Shown here: positions 37,108-49,531 of the stretch, piece after piece
How the letters are laid out: each line of letters opens with the position of its first letter
Numbering within the stretch: the first letter of the stretch is position 1
Source: Dicyema japonicum
Taxonomy: Eukaryota; Dicyemida; Rhombozoa; Dicyemidae
Direction: 5' to 3'
Assembly (NCBI GenBank): GCA_011109175.1
Contig: RDEW01000032.1
Span: 671,909-735,908 of the forward strand
DNA: 64,000 bases
Made by a program: the position numbers and the translations under genes
Notes under the pieces: generated by a model
Told to the model about the DNA's origin: nothing
Databases searched by the model: none
The model's input: only the letters and a program-made list of their open reading frames with translations

Positions 37108-37400
37108 TAAGGTACAACTACTCAACTCACAACAGCATGTCTACAATTAAATGCAATATGCATGTCATGACTAATCCAATGCAGTGAATTGAAAATACTA
37201 AATATTCACAGATTTAAGATAGTTTGTAATATTTATCAAATGATAATTAAAANTAAGGTACAACTACTCAACTCACAACAGCATGTCTACAATTAAATAC
37301 AATATGCATGTCATGACTAATCCAATGCAGTGAATTGAAAATACTAAATATTCACAAATTTAAGATAGTTTGTAATATTTATCAAAAGATAATTAAAAAA
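37108..37400. other. Assembly join: N at 37253 between duplicate copies
   Basis: 37254 onward (TAAGGTACAACTACTC) repeats 37108-37252 with a handful of differences. Confidence 0.85.
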
Positions 37401-37971
37401 GTGAAATAATAGTTATTTTCAAATAATATAATTTACTTAACTTTAAAGCATTTAGACGATCCCAGCGGCGATATTGGCGTGATATATTTACGTTCGTTAG
37501 CGACGAATTGCAGTCAAGTCGATTTGCCGCCCACTCCAGGTGAATATTTGTTATTATTATTATTAAACCTGTGAATATTATTCTTAATAAATAAATGGCT
37601 GATTCATGTGATGTTTGTCTATAATATTTTGTAAATTATTATTAAATTAAATTAATAATTTTTAACAATTATTATTTTCTTTGTGAGCTAACCTGTTAAC
37701 CAACTGCCATTGAATAGCAGTTCGAAGGTGAGACTTAGTGGCTTCGTTTTATCATATGCTAACTTGTGCTGATTTATCAATTATTTTCGTCGTTTGTCTC
37801 CCCTTATTTATCCTCGAAACCCTATTTTATGACCTCATTTGATTTAATATGACGAATATTAATTCTAACGAAATTTCCTGCTTCTTTGAAAACTAAAGTT
37901 CTTTTACGCTTATTGATTTAGTTGGCGGTTACTGATACTTATATATAACTCATTTTACTCACATTTTTAGA

Positions 37972-40000
37972 ATGTATACTGATCAATCGACTCCCAGACC
38001 GGGCACTCCGTCTCTCCCACAAAATTTCCCCCCTAGAAGAGTCCCAATATCACAGGAGGAACATAAAATGATTCAACAGAGGGCTATGCATCATAAAATG
38101 GTCAACTATGACCAACCGATGATGAATCCACATCTCACTCGTGCCCCACAGATGCCAAGAAGACAGGCCTTCAATGCCGCTTCAGTCGTCAATCTTGCAG
38201 AGGGAAAAATTGGAGATATGAACAAGTTCCTAACAATGGCGCGCTCAAATACTCATCGCCTGGATCTCCAACTGCTGTATGATGTCACCAACGAGGCAAG
38301 ATGTGAGGAGGTTATCACTTATCCGAAATTTAGCTATCTGTACACTCCTGGTGGGAGAGGTTTGTCGATGAGTTTTTCGAGGATGAATCTTCGCTAAGAA
38401 TCACCGGATTTTTCGGTGGACTCGCCCGTTGTTTCGGTTTTTTGTTATAATCATGTGTCAGTTGTCGGCAAGTCACTGCTGGGTCGGTATTTCCGTTATT
38501 GTTTTGAGAACGGACTAATGATGCTCAACTACAGCCTCAGGCAGCCAGTCACGTGCTATCCGCGAATGAAAACCATGGTGGTGTTGTATCCCAACGCAGT
38601 TGCCCGCTCAGAATACAAGATGTGCAATCTCTCCTACGAGGTCGTGGTTAGTGGTACCCTGGAATTGGAGTTAAACCTTGCCACGAGCAGAATAAGGACG
38701 TTCACTTTCGAGCATTCATCATTCCGTGAACTAATCGACAAGGAGTCACTGAGAATGTACAGAAAGAGCGAGCAGAACTATCATTTTCTTTTCAACAACG
38801 TCACGGACAACGGACTTCCCCCTTTCATACTGCAGTTCTTGGAGATTAATACGGTGATGGAATCTATGAGGACGATGATGCTCCACTCCAAGACATACAA
38901 TATCGAGCCCATGGAGGCAATCAGGGCACTCATCATAGAGTCACAGCGGAAACAGCAGTCAGAAGCCCACCCATACCGGGAGATTGTTCCTAGCCAACAA
39001 CTGCCAAGTGTGGAGTCTTCCAGTTCTATAGGGAGGCCAACCTCCGCCCAGNAGCGAGCAGAACTATCATTTTCTTTTCAACAACGTCACGGACAACGGA
39101 CTTCCCCCTTTCATACTGCAGTTCTTGGAGATTAATACGGTGATGGAGTCTATGAGGACGATGATGCTCCACTCCAAGACATACAATATCGAGCCCATGG
39201 AGGCTATCAGAGCACTCATCATAGAGTCACAGCGGAAACAGCAGTCAGAAGCCCACCCATACCGGGAGATTGTTCCTAGCCAACAACTGCCAAGTGTGGA
39301 ATCTTCCAGTTCTATAGGGAGGCCAACCTCCGCCCAGTCGGATTCGTATGACAATTGCGGAGGGAAGAAACAGAAGAAGAATGTGGGGAGACGGATTAAC
39401 AGTACTGGTCGTTATAACATAGCCCCCACCACGGCTCCACGTGCTACTAGGAGGAGAACGAAGAAGCAGACGCCTCCCGGAAACGAGAGTTCTCCTCACA
39501 TAACCAAAGTTCCCACATCTCCCTCAGGACTGGTAGTGTGTGTTGATTATTAGAATATGCTACTTGTGTCAGAGCCTAAGTTGTATGTGATGGACAGAAT
39601 GTCTGACGATACCAAGACTATTCATAGAGTGAGTTGGTTGGGTTAGAGTAGGAGACGAATGAGGTTAAGCCTAATATTGTTGAGAAGAAGAAAGATAAAT
39701 GTGGATTTAATGACAGTGATTTCGACTGTTTTGGAGATTTAGTGTGATCTACGCTNCCAAAGTTCCCACATCTCCCTCAGGACTGGTAGTGTGTGTTGAT
39801 TATTAGAATATGCTACTCGTGTCAGAGCCTAAGTTGTATGTGATGGACAGAATGTCTGACGATACCAAGACTATTCATAGAGTGAGTTGGTTGTGTTAGA
39901 GTAGGAGACGAATGAGGTTAAGCCCAATATTGTTGAGAAGAAGAAAGATAAATGTGGATTTAATGACAGTGATTTCGACTGTTTTGGAGATTTAGTGTGA
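37972..40000 (+). CDS. LDB: LIM-domain-binding protein (LDB/Chip family)
   Basis: Nuclear adaptor that dimerises and binds LIM domains of LIM-homeodomain and LMO proteins. Exon 1 (37972-38310) is a Pro/Met-rich start with RRVPISQEEHKMIQQRAMHH. A 23-nt intron (38311-38333) leads to SWWERFVDEFFEDESSLRIT, the start of the dimerisation domain. A 25-nt intron (38437-38461) leads to VGKSLLGRYFRYCFENG, then LELELNLATSRIRTFTFEHS and NGLPPFILQFLEINTVMESM, RTMMLHSKTYN, all in family order. A Lys/Arg-rich segment (KKQKKN..RRRTKKQ) may be the nuclear signal. After a 21-nt intron (39533-39553) comes NMLLVSEPKLYVMDRMSDDT, the LIM-interaction domain; after a 23-nt intron (39629-39651) a short acidic end with the stop. 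TTTTTAG lies 1 nt before the ATG. Two N joins (39052, 39756) duplicate 286 and about 253 bp inside the gene, so the sequence as given is not one continuous CDS; the stop occurs at 39745 and again at 39998. Confidence 0.9.
38767..39340. other. Assembly join: N at 39052 inside LDB
   Basis: 39053-39338 repeats 38767-39051 at nearly full identity (e.g. GATGGAATC against GATGGAGTC). Both encode the end of the dimerisation domain, so one copy is surplus. Confidence 0.9.
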
Positions 40001-40007
40001 TCTACGA
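39504..40007. other. Assembly join: N at 39756 at LDB 3' end
   Basis: 39757 onward (CCAAAGTTCCCACATC) repeats 39504-39755, including the LIM-interaction exon, the 23-nt intron and the stop codon. A few bases differ. Confidence 0.9.
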
Positions 40008-41069
40008 TTATGTTGATACCATATTTTTATTAATAAATCATACTTTATGTATTTACGGGGGGTTTTAGTTACCATTAGGTGGGTTAGTTTTTTTACTATG
40101 GTTATTAGTACACGTAAACTGAGAGTTAAAAGTGACCGAATTGGGAGTGGTTGCTTCTTTTACGTTGGTTGAGATCATTTACATTATTTGAGTATGGTAT
40201 CAATTTTGGAATAATTTGTAGAACTTCAATATAATTAGGGAGGGATGGCTGATTGATCACTTTTCTATGCAAATCATACGAGGAAGCGTGCTCTCAATCA
40301 CGAGAGTTGCTTACAACACTTTGGAGACTTAAATCTTTTAATTGACTATGTTGAAGTCCCATTTACTGCAATAGTTCTTAATTTCATTGACTATTTGTAG
40401 ACTTAAGGGGTTAATACTGCTGAATGCCTATATTTATCAGTAATGTGGCTAATAATACTCACCTTACATGACAAAGGTAGAGTTAAACTTACAAATTCAG
40501 TAATATTCATAAACTAAATAACCTTGCTGACAATTTGCCCTAAGTATCCCAGTAAGACTGCTGATGTTGTCTTTAGTCACGTGTACGATCTGTGATGGCC
40601 AAAGTAAATAGATTTGTGGATTTAAAACTCATACAGATACCTAGAAAACTCCTAAAATATGAACTGACTACACGTCTGATGACAAGACCAATACAGGATA
40701 CCCGTTTACCCCTTGTAGATCTTAAATCACTGAGGATATTTCTTTTTTAACCTAGTGATCCTGTGGCGATTAAATATCCTGTTCGAATCCGCCATAAGTA
40801 ATCCTGGGTCACTGAACTCTCCATAAGTAATGAGCCCTCACCTAAGTCATTGTAAATTCTTGCATTAATTATTTGATCATTGCTTCGATCACCCTTGAAA
40901 TGAAGCTAATTATTCATTAGCTTTGAAGATATTAGCATAAAGAATGACTGACTATTTTTATCTTCAAGTCACGTGGTTTACTTATTGTGGTCCAGTGTCA
41001 ATTTGACAAGAAGAGGAGACATTTGACTACCTCAATGGTTATTTGGATGGGGCGACATGTAATATTTTC
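40008..41069. other. Intergenic, nothing recognised
   Basis: No coding or RNA feature recognised. CACGTG occurs at about 40578 and 40971. Confidence 0.4.
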
Positions 41070-41602
41070 GCTCTCTCCTTGTTGCTTCTGTCTGACAATG
41101 CGGAACCAAGTCCGGTTAAGATTTAACCATATTTTTTGTCGATGGATAGACTCCTAACGCCTACATTCTTCCTCAGAGGTTGCATCCGACTATTTGTACT
41201 CCTATTCAAGACATTCTATATGGACTCATTTCTGTCACAATCAACCTACAGCTGTAGTGATTGCATCTTATCTGCTCTAACTCTTAACAGTCCTGAATTT
41301 CATATCAGGACCCCTATCCGAAGAAGTGACACTGCNGCTCTCTCCTTGTTGCTTCTGTCTGACAATGCGGAACCAAGCCCGGTTAAGATTTAACCATATT
41401 TTTTGTCGATGGATACACTCCTAACGCCTACATTCTTCCTCAGAGGTTGTATCCGACTATTTGTACTCCTATTCAAGACGTTCTATATGGACTCATTTCT
41501 GTCACAATCAACCTACAGCTGTAGTGATTGCATCTTATCTGCTCTAACTCTTAACAGTCCTGAATTTCATATCAGGACCCCTATCCGAAGAAGTGACACT
41601 GC
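41070..41602. other. Assembly join: N at 41336 between duplicate copies
   Basis: 41337-41602 repeats 41070-41335 with few differences (GATAGACTC against GATACACTC). Same pattern as the other N joins. Confidence 0.88.
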
Positions 41603-43500
41603 CACCTCTCCGTCACTGTGTTCACTATGCACATCTCATGGAGTATCCATTTCTCAAGTAATTACATCCCGGTTGTGGGAATGTTCCATCCACGTGACAG
41701 GAAAGGTTTTATCCTCAACAATGGATAAACTTCACTTATCATCTTAAGACCCGAAACTTCCCCAAGGTGAACCCCTTGCACCGAACAAGAGTTACTTTTC
41801 AAGCGCACCCCTCATAATCTGGTGGTATTGTGGACTTTAATTCGAGTCCACATGCATATTCAATGACATATCCCAGAGATCTATCGAGAAGATCGCTACA
41901 GTATTCACACAAATATTAGACCTTCCTGTCTGACATTCATCCTTTGTGATTGTATTCGCGTTGCAACCATATTATATGCCAGAAAACCCTCCCTCACCAG
42001 GGAATCCTTTAAAGGAAGACAGAGATTAGATGTGGGACTTACATCCTCCTTGTGTTCTCTTAATTCAAGAATCTCCCAGTTAATTTCGAAGCCATAAGCA
42101 TATATGGGGTCGTCTGATTGGGTGACTTCACCATAAGCACCCCTGCGGAGTCTTCTGGAAGACGTTGAAAAGATTAAAGCATCTGATGAACTGGAAGGAC
42201 TGAATAGTCCTATCCCCATAATACTTTATCACTCTGCCATTATGTGGACAAGTCCACTGCTTCATCACGTGTCACATGCACCTGTGATCCTTACGGTGTC
42301 CGTTATACACCGTAACCACCACGGACGAGGGTCGTGTTAACCGTTTTATATAACTTCCTCTGTTTGCGTTCCAACATGGGAGTCTCAAGATCTGTTTCCC
42401 AGTTCATCACGGATGGCTTCAATTAGAAAGCTCACTGCGGACGATCCTCGTATCACTCGACATACAGAATGTCTCCGACTCTGGTTCGAGGTCACTTCTG
42501 ATACAAGAGATCTTCACATCAAATGTACCTTAAACGTAAATATGTGATTGGATAATTTTCTTCAGGGCTCACGTGGAAAAGCTAGCTTTAGTAAAACAAA
42601 TTAAAGATCACATTTACTTCCTAACGGGGTCCCTCTGTCTTCAGTTCTATTTGATTTGTTTCTAAACAATAGGACCACGATACTTATTATCCTACACGGA
42701 CGTTGGGGGATAACTTTCTATGCCTGCCGTGGTGGTACAATCACGACCTTACCAAATGTATGACCGACTATCCACCAATATTAGTATCCAAATTTCAGTT
42801 CACTAGCTGGGGGATTAATTCTTCGTGGGGTTCTTTAAATAAGTGGTCTTGGGGTAGCTTAAAAAATAAAAAACTCCTCACATTTAAGACTTCGCGGCTC
42901 AAGATGCTGAGAGAAAAATATCAGTTCATGATGGACAGAATCTTCCTTCAATAGATCCCTTCTGGATGTATATATGGATTCCTTTTCAGAAATCCGCGAT
43001 TACTTAGTTGTCCGAGGCCAATATCTCCGATGAGTTATGGCCTCGTTCTTGATTCTATCTTCCGTGTATTAACCAGGAATGCAACCTCCTTAAATAACCA
43101 TAGAAAGATCTAGAATCCCCAAGGTTTCAACAGAAATCCTTTCAAAGATGAATTTCTCCAAAATCACTTTCTAAAACAACATGAATGCGACAGAAGGACC
43201 TATGGCTGTAAGTGCTCTGTTTAAGTACGCTATGATCGACTCGGGTCTTAGCCATTCCCGTGGGCATAATTTCCCTAAAGTACATGCTGTTTAGATGCAT
43301 CGCTCCATTGAGAAGGAGGATGATGAGCGGGAAAAAAGATTAATTAGATTGAGTTCGACTTGTCTAAGACCTGAGATTCTGACTCGATATTCTTGACTAG
43401 TTCCCCATGACGTCCTCCTCCATCCAGCCCACCCTTGGTTACCAAACTGCTTGGTATTGCACTTGTCACCAGTAGAGCAGATTAGGTAATCAAATCAAAT
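41070..43500 (+). mobile_element. Strongly decayed LINE (endonuclease and RT traces)
   Basis: Plus-strand traces in family order. HIRTPIRRSDTATSPSLCS at 41580-41630 matches the endonuclease block HIRTPSCRRDSPTSPDLSLCS of the 22.7-kb copy. FWKTLKRLKHL occurs near 42150. At 42380-42500 are pieces like FQHGSL and QFITDGFN. At 42605-42690 are SHLLPNGVPLSSVLFDLFLN (motif B with PQG changed to PLS) and a YTDVGG relic of YADD. Stops and shifts are frequent. The left part is duplicated around the N at 41336. Confidence 0.65.
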
Positions 43501-43590
43501 CCTATGTTATATTCAAAACTCAACCTCCACAGCAGTCTCCTTCAATCCCCTATGACCGAAAGGGAGACGCGATGAAATCAGACATTTTCA

Positions 43591-44109
43591 GTGGTAATTC
43601 TTATACAGCAGGTTTGGGAAAGACTTCTTTGCTCTGCCATTGAGATCACAACAATAAAAGAGTCAAGTGAGGTTATGATTTCGATCTACGAGGTGAAAAA
43701 TGACCTGGATAGCCGCACTAACCATCACGCCTTCGACATTGTGGAGACCTCTGTGATAGAAAAAAACTCTCGGGGTCATAGATACTCCCAATTTCTCTTT
43801 TCGTTGACTTTAGCTTGCTATGGAGAGTATCAGGAAGCGATTAATAGGGATATCCGTTGGGTTCCCCCAGATTTTGCAAATTATTTCTTCCACCAATATG
43901 GTGACTGGAATATTTACCAACAAGTTGGATATAAACCACTGACGTGGCAGACATTGTGGTTATTTAGTTGGTCTTGCTTCTTTCATCAACCAATAGAGAA
44001 TAAAAAGATGGTCTCCATTTGCCTCAGTAAATACGCGAACCACCAACTTCGCTTCTCGTTAAAAAGAATCTGCAAAGAACGGGACCCCCAATTTTGTAGA
44101 GCAAATTAA
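43591..44109 (+). CDS. Unrecognised ORF, possible gene
   Basis: A 172-codon frame, the longest open frame in the window without a family match or a link to a transposon. It opens at a GTG; the first in-frame ATG is about 30 codons later, so a spliced upstream exon is likely if it is real. Composition is balanced, with many aromatic residues (WVPPDFANYFFHQYGDWNIY, TWQTLWLFSWSCFFHQ) and several Cys. It ends 108 bp before the ARPC4 start codon on the same strand. No signal peptide or clear membrane span. It may be an exon of a lineage-specific gene or a remnant of an unrecognised element. Confidence 0.4.
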   Translation: MVILIQQVWERLLCSAIEITTIKESSEVMISIYEVKNDLDSRTNHHAFDIVETSVIEKNSRGHRYSQFLFSLTLACYGEYQEAINRDIRWVPPDFANYFFHQYGDWNIYQQVGYKPLTWQTLWLFSWSCFFHQPIENKKMVSICLSKYANHQLRFSLKRICKERDPQFCRAN

Positions 44110-44217
44110 GGTTTACAATTATAGTTACGTGTAAAGTAAAAATAAAATTAAAATAAAATTAAAAAATAAAATTGATTTAAATCTTAAATTAATTCTCTAT
44201 TAGGATTATTATTATTC

Positions 44218-44801
44218 ATGGTTTTGTTGTGCATTTTAATGTTTTAGGCAACCTCATCTAAAGGATACTACGAAGCAGTGAGAAAGACATTGAAGGCCGT
44301 CCTTTCTCTGCAGAACTTTGATTCCCAAGTGGTTGAGCGACACAACAAGCCAGAAATCGAGGACAGAAACTCAGAGGAGTTGTTGATGACTACACTGGTG
44401 ATTGCACGGAACGATAAAGAGCGGGTTCTTATAGAACCGTCCATAAATTCTGTGAGGATAAGTTTGAAGATCAGAAAAGTATGTGTTACATGTTAAATCT
44501 AGTCTGATGAGATCGAGGTGGTTCTGGCGGCCAAATACTCCCGATTCTACTGCTTGAGAGCGTTGTATTTTGAAATCTTGAGGAAGAAAGCGATAGAGGT
44601 TAGGGGAAGGTGATATCCTAGGACTACGACATCTCCTTCCTGATAACGGACAAGCACTGCCGAGAAATGAACGTGAATGAGATTATTAACTTCATTATCT
44701 TATTTATGGAGGAGGTGGATAAGGAGTTGAGCGAACTTAAACTGAGTGTGGCTACGAGAGCACGTGCTTCGGCTGAGGAGTTGGCTAAGAGACTATTCTA
44801 G
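44218..44801 (+). CDS. ARPC4: ARP2/3 complex subunit 4
   Basis: Core subunit of the ARP2/3 actin-nucleating complex. The full model is join 44218-44220, 44248-44478, 44503-44598, 44622-44801, giving 169 residues against 168 in vertebrates. Introns are 27, 24 and 23 nt, all GT-AG. The first coding exon is only the ATG. Diagnostic stretches: [92 protein letters not shown] and EELAKRLF then TAG. Every exon joins in frame. CTATTAG lies 14 nt before the ATG. One CACGTG lies in the last exon. Confidence 0.96.
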
Positions 44802-45690
44802 GATTATTAATATTGTCAGACAGTAATATGATTTACCTAATAATTGAAATAAGGACAGTTTGTGTTATATTAGTGGTAGCCTCTGTAGGATGTGGTGAGA
44901 TTGTAACACGTGGATAAGTGAAGGCTTACATGGGGTGTTTAATCGGATGTTATGGTGGCTGAGGATTTAGGGTGGGATTGTTACGGGTAAGCTGGAATTG
45001 GATGCACACTTGTTGGTAATGTTAGGGGTATTGGCTGTGTCGGGATTGTGACACGTGGGTAATTGAGGTTTGTGTGGTGGTCTTGTAGCTGTAAATTTGA
45101 GTTGTTTATTATAAGCACAGTAATCTGCTGATTAAGTAGCATTTAATAATAATCTGAATTACAGCGGTAGTTGTTAAGAATGACAGCCACAGAAGGTTAC
45201 CCCCCACCCCGATACATTGCAACAGTTCTACCTAACCTTCAGCTTTCTCAACGAATCGTGATGGGTCTTAGGTTTCTGCCAAGAATGATGTCTCTTTTTT
45301 CGAGCTCTTTGAGATATTCGCCCCCTGAGAAGACATCTACTCGTATAGATGAACGAAACAGCAAATTGGGGACAAATACGGAAAGGTCTGTGCTAAAGAA
45401 GCCTTCACCAATGTTCCGGTTGAATTAATACCAACTTAAAAATTGGAGGAACTCTGATAAGGATGGACGTAGGCATATGCTGTGTTTATGCACCTCTTTT
45501 TCTTATGATTTGTCTTAAAATTGGGATTAATTTTTATCAGGATTACTTCCAAGGATATGGTCTCTAGATTAGGCCAGTCTAAGGAAATTTAGCTGGTGTT
45601 CGGTCAGGTAATCGCGACGTTAACTATTTCTGCAACATTGAGATAGGGGTCCTGTTTTAGGAGTCATAATAAGATTTCGTTGTCGGAGTC
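44802..45690. other. Region without a recognised gene
   Basis: Contains an 86-codon plus-strand frame at 45171-45428 whose reverse strand is also partly open; neither matches a known family. CACGTG lies at about 44908 and 45052. Confidence 0.4.
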
Positions 45691-45708
45691 GATCCATGGC
45701 GGACAAGA

Positions 45709-46070
45709 TTAGTCGAATTGTTTGCTTAGAAACTCCAACAAATGGATAGGGGATTCAAGGAAATGTAAAAAAAACTTTGGTATTCCAATTTTAATTCGAC
45801 TCCTTGAAGTTACCAGGTCCGTTTGAGGTGTGAATGCCACAGGCAGATCAAAGGTATCTCCGATAATTGAAGGATTGTCTTGGATGAAATCGAGGAGCAA
45901 TTCAAGTTGACCTCTGCCGTTATCCTCGTTAACATCGTCACGTGTTAGACCTTTAGGGAGTTCTTTGATAACTAAAAAGTCAGGGGGGTTCCTGTCCTCA
46001 TCGGATATTTGATGTCTCGTTGCAATATAAAGTCGCCTTCGATTCCATCGATGTTTAGTCGTATTATTAG
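45709..46070 (-). CDS. Unrecognised minus-strand coding-like stretch
   Basis: Reading down from 46070 in two frames gives TRHQISDEDRNPPDFLVIKE, LPKGLTRDDVNEDNGRGQLE, LLLDFIQDNPSIIGDTFDLP and a tail to a stop at 45709. The composition looks like a real protein, but I do not recognise it. It may be part of a transposon endonuclease or a lost host exon. No start codon with a convincing context was found. Confidence 0.3.
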
Positions 46071-46439
46071 CTACTCCGTCGAGGAGTAGTAATTTTTGTA
46101 TACTAAATCTACTTTAGGCAGAAAACTATGTTCTTGACTTGTCGTTCTTCTCTATTTGGTTGTATGATTCCTATAAGACAATCCGGTTTCGCAGTGATGA
46201 ATCACTGATGACGGCGTAATCGTCAATCCAGAAGCAACGTAGATGTGTGGAACCTTCAATTACTTGTGATGTTAGTCGTATTGTCTCTATAAATTTCTTT
46301 GATGTCTATGGAAATGATTATGGAGTCGTTAGTAATTTCCCATTATCTTTCCAATTTGATGAATAAACCAACGAGAATTAAAAGAGAGGTCTTGTCATAT
46401 TAAAGGAATGGTAATGAATACATCATGACGAACGACTAC

Positions 46440-46560
46440 CTTCTTAATTAATGGCAAACTCAATAAAAATAAAGGGTTATGGCTAAGACAAAAGATAGGA
46501 ATAGCCATACTCAGAGGGAACTCGTTCGCAATCCACGCAGCAGGCTTCCTCAACTGACAT
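46440..46560 (+). mobile_element. R2-like retroelement 3' tail fragment
   Basis: The plus strand reads KGLWLRQKIGIAILRGNSFA then IHAAGFLN and a stop, which aligns with the C-terminus of the R2-like ORFs at 49532 and 62081. It is followed by an A/T-rich tail, as at a target-primed insertion. Confidence 0.75.
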
Positions 46561-46692
46561 TTGTTTAATTGTTAAAAAAAATTTTTGTTTAAAAAAAAAT
46601 AAAATAAAAATAAATATAAATATAAAATTTTATGAAAATAATAAAAATACAATTTAAATAAATTCAAATATTAATCACGTGTGTTAGTAATA

Positions 46693-47764
<1,072 letters not shown>

Positions 47765-47949
47765 ACATACTTTTAACAGTTATATTTATACCATTTGTGT
47801 GTCTTTTTAATCATGTCGTGGGAGATGTTCGACCTGAAAATATATATGTATTACTAGAACTTCCAAAAAAACTAGAGCTCCTGTCACAAGAGCGCATGAT
47901 CAACTGCAATACAGGAGGGTAAATGACCGAATATCAGTGACTACCGGGT

Positions 47950-48500
47950 GGAACTACCAAAACTCTTTATTACAAATATACACCCCCTGCAAAGATTTAT
48001 AGAAACATCGAAGAGTTGGGGGAATTTTGCGATGCCCTCATCCGTGAAAGAGTGTCCTCATCTACTGCATTGTTCGTCAATGGAGACTGGAATGTGGAAA
48101 CGAACAGGGTACATGCTAGACACATTGACTCTAATGGAGGGGGGAATTTTCCAGTAGAGATGACACAATAAAGTACCCATGGAGACATAAAGAAGAGATC
48201 AGCACGTGGAATTGATAAGTATATACAATCAGAATGATTATGCGTTTTGTAGAGAGGCAAGAAGCGATTACTTATCGACTCAAGATTGAATAATGTCCAC
48301 TAGACTTTCTCCGATCATAGACTAGTTGTCTCCCTTTTTAACGTGAAGGGAGGATAAGAGCGATTCCATATGAAAGAACCGTCTTCGAGAAGTTAGTATA
48401 CCAACTGCATTTAAAACGAACCCCCCGAAGATATACACCCACCATCCTTGATGAAAAAAACAGTGAATATTCTACAGAATATTGCAATTAGCGTTGTCGG
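47950..48500 (+). mobile_element. LINE endonuclease fragment
   Basis: The plus strand reads ALIRERVSSSTALFVNGDWN and VETNRVHARHIDSNGGGNF, resembling the GDFN block of the endonuclease domain of non-LTR elements. SDHRLVVSLFN (terminal SDH) follows near 48310. Stops and frame changes occur between blocks. No RT follows. Confidence 0.65.
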
Positions 48501-49250
48501 AAGCCTCCCACTGAGTAGAATATAACCAAGAATCGAGACACTGTTAATTCATCAGAAGTTATGCTTAAAGCGGGAAACGTTGTCACTTGGAGAAATTAAA
48601 GCCAACCCAGGCAGATTCTTGTTCACTTGGAGAAATTAAATAAACTACAAGTCAGGGGAAGAAAGAAAATCAAAGAATTGGTAGATGAAATCAACAAAAT
48701 AGAACACTGTGATGTAGAGGGTAGCACGCTAGCCAACAAAACAATCCTCAATTACTCATAATTATCGACCCAGGAGAGAATAGTTATGAACAACACTGAG
48801 AAACTGAACAGTGTGTCACAACAAAAGGACTACTATACATAATTCTAAGCATCCACGTGGGATCAAAGGCCAAAACCCGATAAAAGTGGGGGTAAACACA
48901 TTTGCATTGTCCAAACTCAATACAGGAAATCATACTCCCATTATCCATATTAGGACTATTCAGTGAACTGGTTTTACTGGATAAATGATGTTCCGACAGA
49001 ATCAAGAAAGAGGTTAATGAATTCTTTTTGCTGAAAGGTCGATGCTGTCTGACCACATAGGTGGTGCATTGCACATAAGTAATAAACTTGGATTTAGACT
49101 CCTCAATAACCAAAACTGTCCTTGAGACTCTACTATGTCTATTCTCGGACTAGTTACTGAATATGAATGCTTGAAAAACCGAAATCACCTAAATGCAAAG
49201 GGAAGTCACCAAACAGGCGAGTCCCGAGGGAAACTAGAAATTAGGTTCTC
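48501..49250. other. Region without a recognised gene
   Basis: No convincing family on either strand. A short direct repeat of TTCACTTGGAGAAATTAAA occurs at about 48580 and 48624. Confidence 0.4.
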
Positions 49251-49254
49251 TACT

Positions 49255-49475
49255 TGAGAAATACAAAGAAAACATGGAGACAATTGTTCCGACAAAGTAA
49301 AATTTTACAGTCTGACAACGGACTGAATTCAAAAATGGAACAACTCTGCCGAGAATTCAAGATCCAAAAAATGCATGGTCTGTCATCCTCAATCACAAGG
49401 AATTGTAGAAAGATTCAATCAGACTCGACAAGAACTATTTCGAGGATGTTGGATTGCAAAGAGAAAAGTGTGTGA
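49255..49475 (+). mobile_element. Integrase (rve) fragment
   Basis: The plus strand reads ILQSDNGLNSKMEQLCREFK, then after a one-base shift near 49380 HPQSQGIVERFNQTRQELF. This is the D-N-G and E-containing end of a retroviral-type integrase core, as in LTR retrotransposons and integrase-derived genes. No other pol domains or LTRs are seen nearby. Confidence 0.75.
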
Positions 49476-49531
49476 ATATTGCCGACAAATCCGTTTCTTA
49501 AGTTTAAAATAATAAATTTAAACGATAGAAG

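Noticed and set aside
37440-37500. LINE 3' end (GATCCCAGCGGCGATATTGG, minus)
   Set aside because: Resembles the AGIT-stop region only over about 12 bases and has no 3' UTR signature.
38767-39340. Apparent exon duplication within LDB
   Set aside because: The repeat is separated by a single N in the same pattern as seven other joins, so an assembly artefact is far more likely.
40770-40810. Possible tRNA T-arm (CTGTTCGAATCCG)
   Set aside because: The flanking bases do not form a T stem and no anticodon arm is found upstream.
46681-46692. GTG start for DIMT1
   Set aside because: Non-ATG starts are rare in animals; the ATG at 46693 follows a TTAG acceptor-like site.
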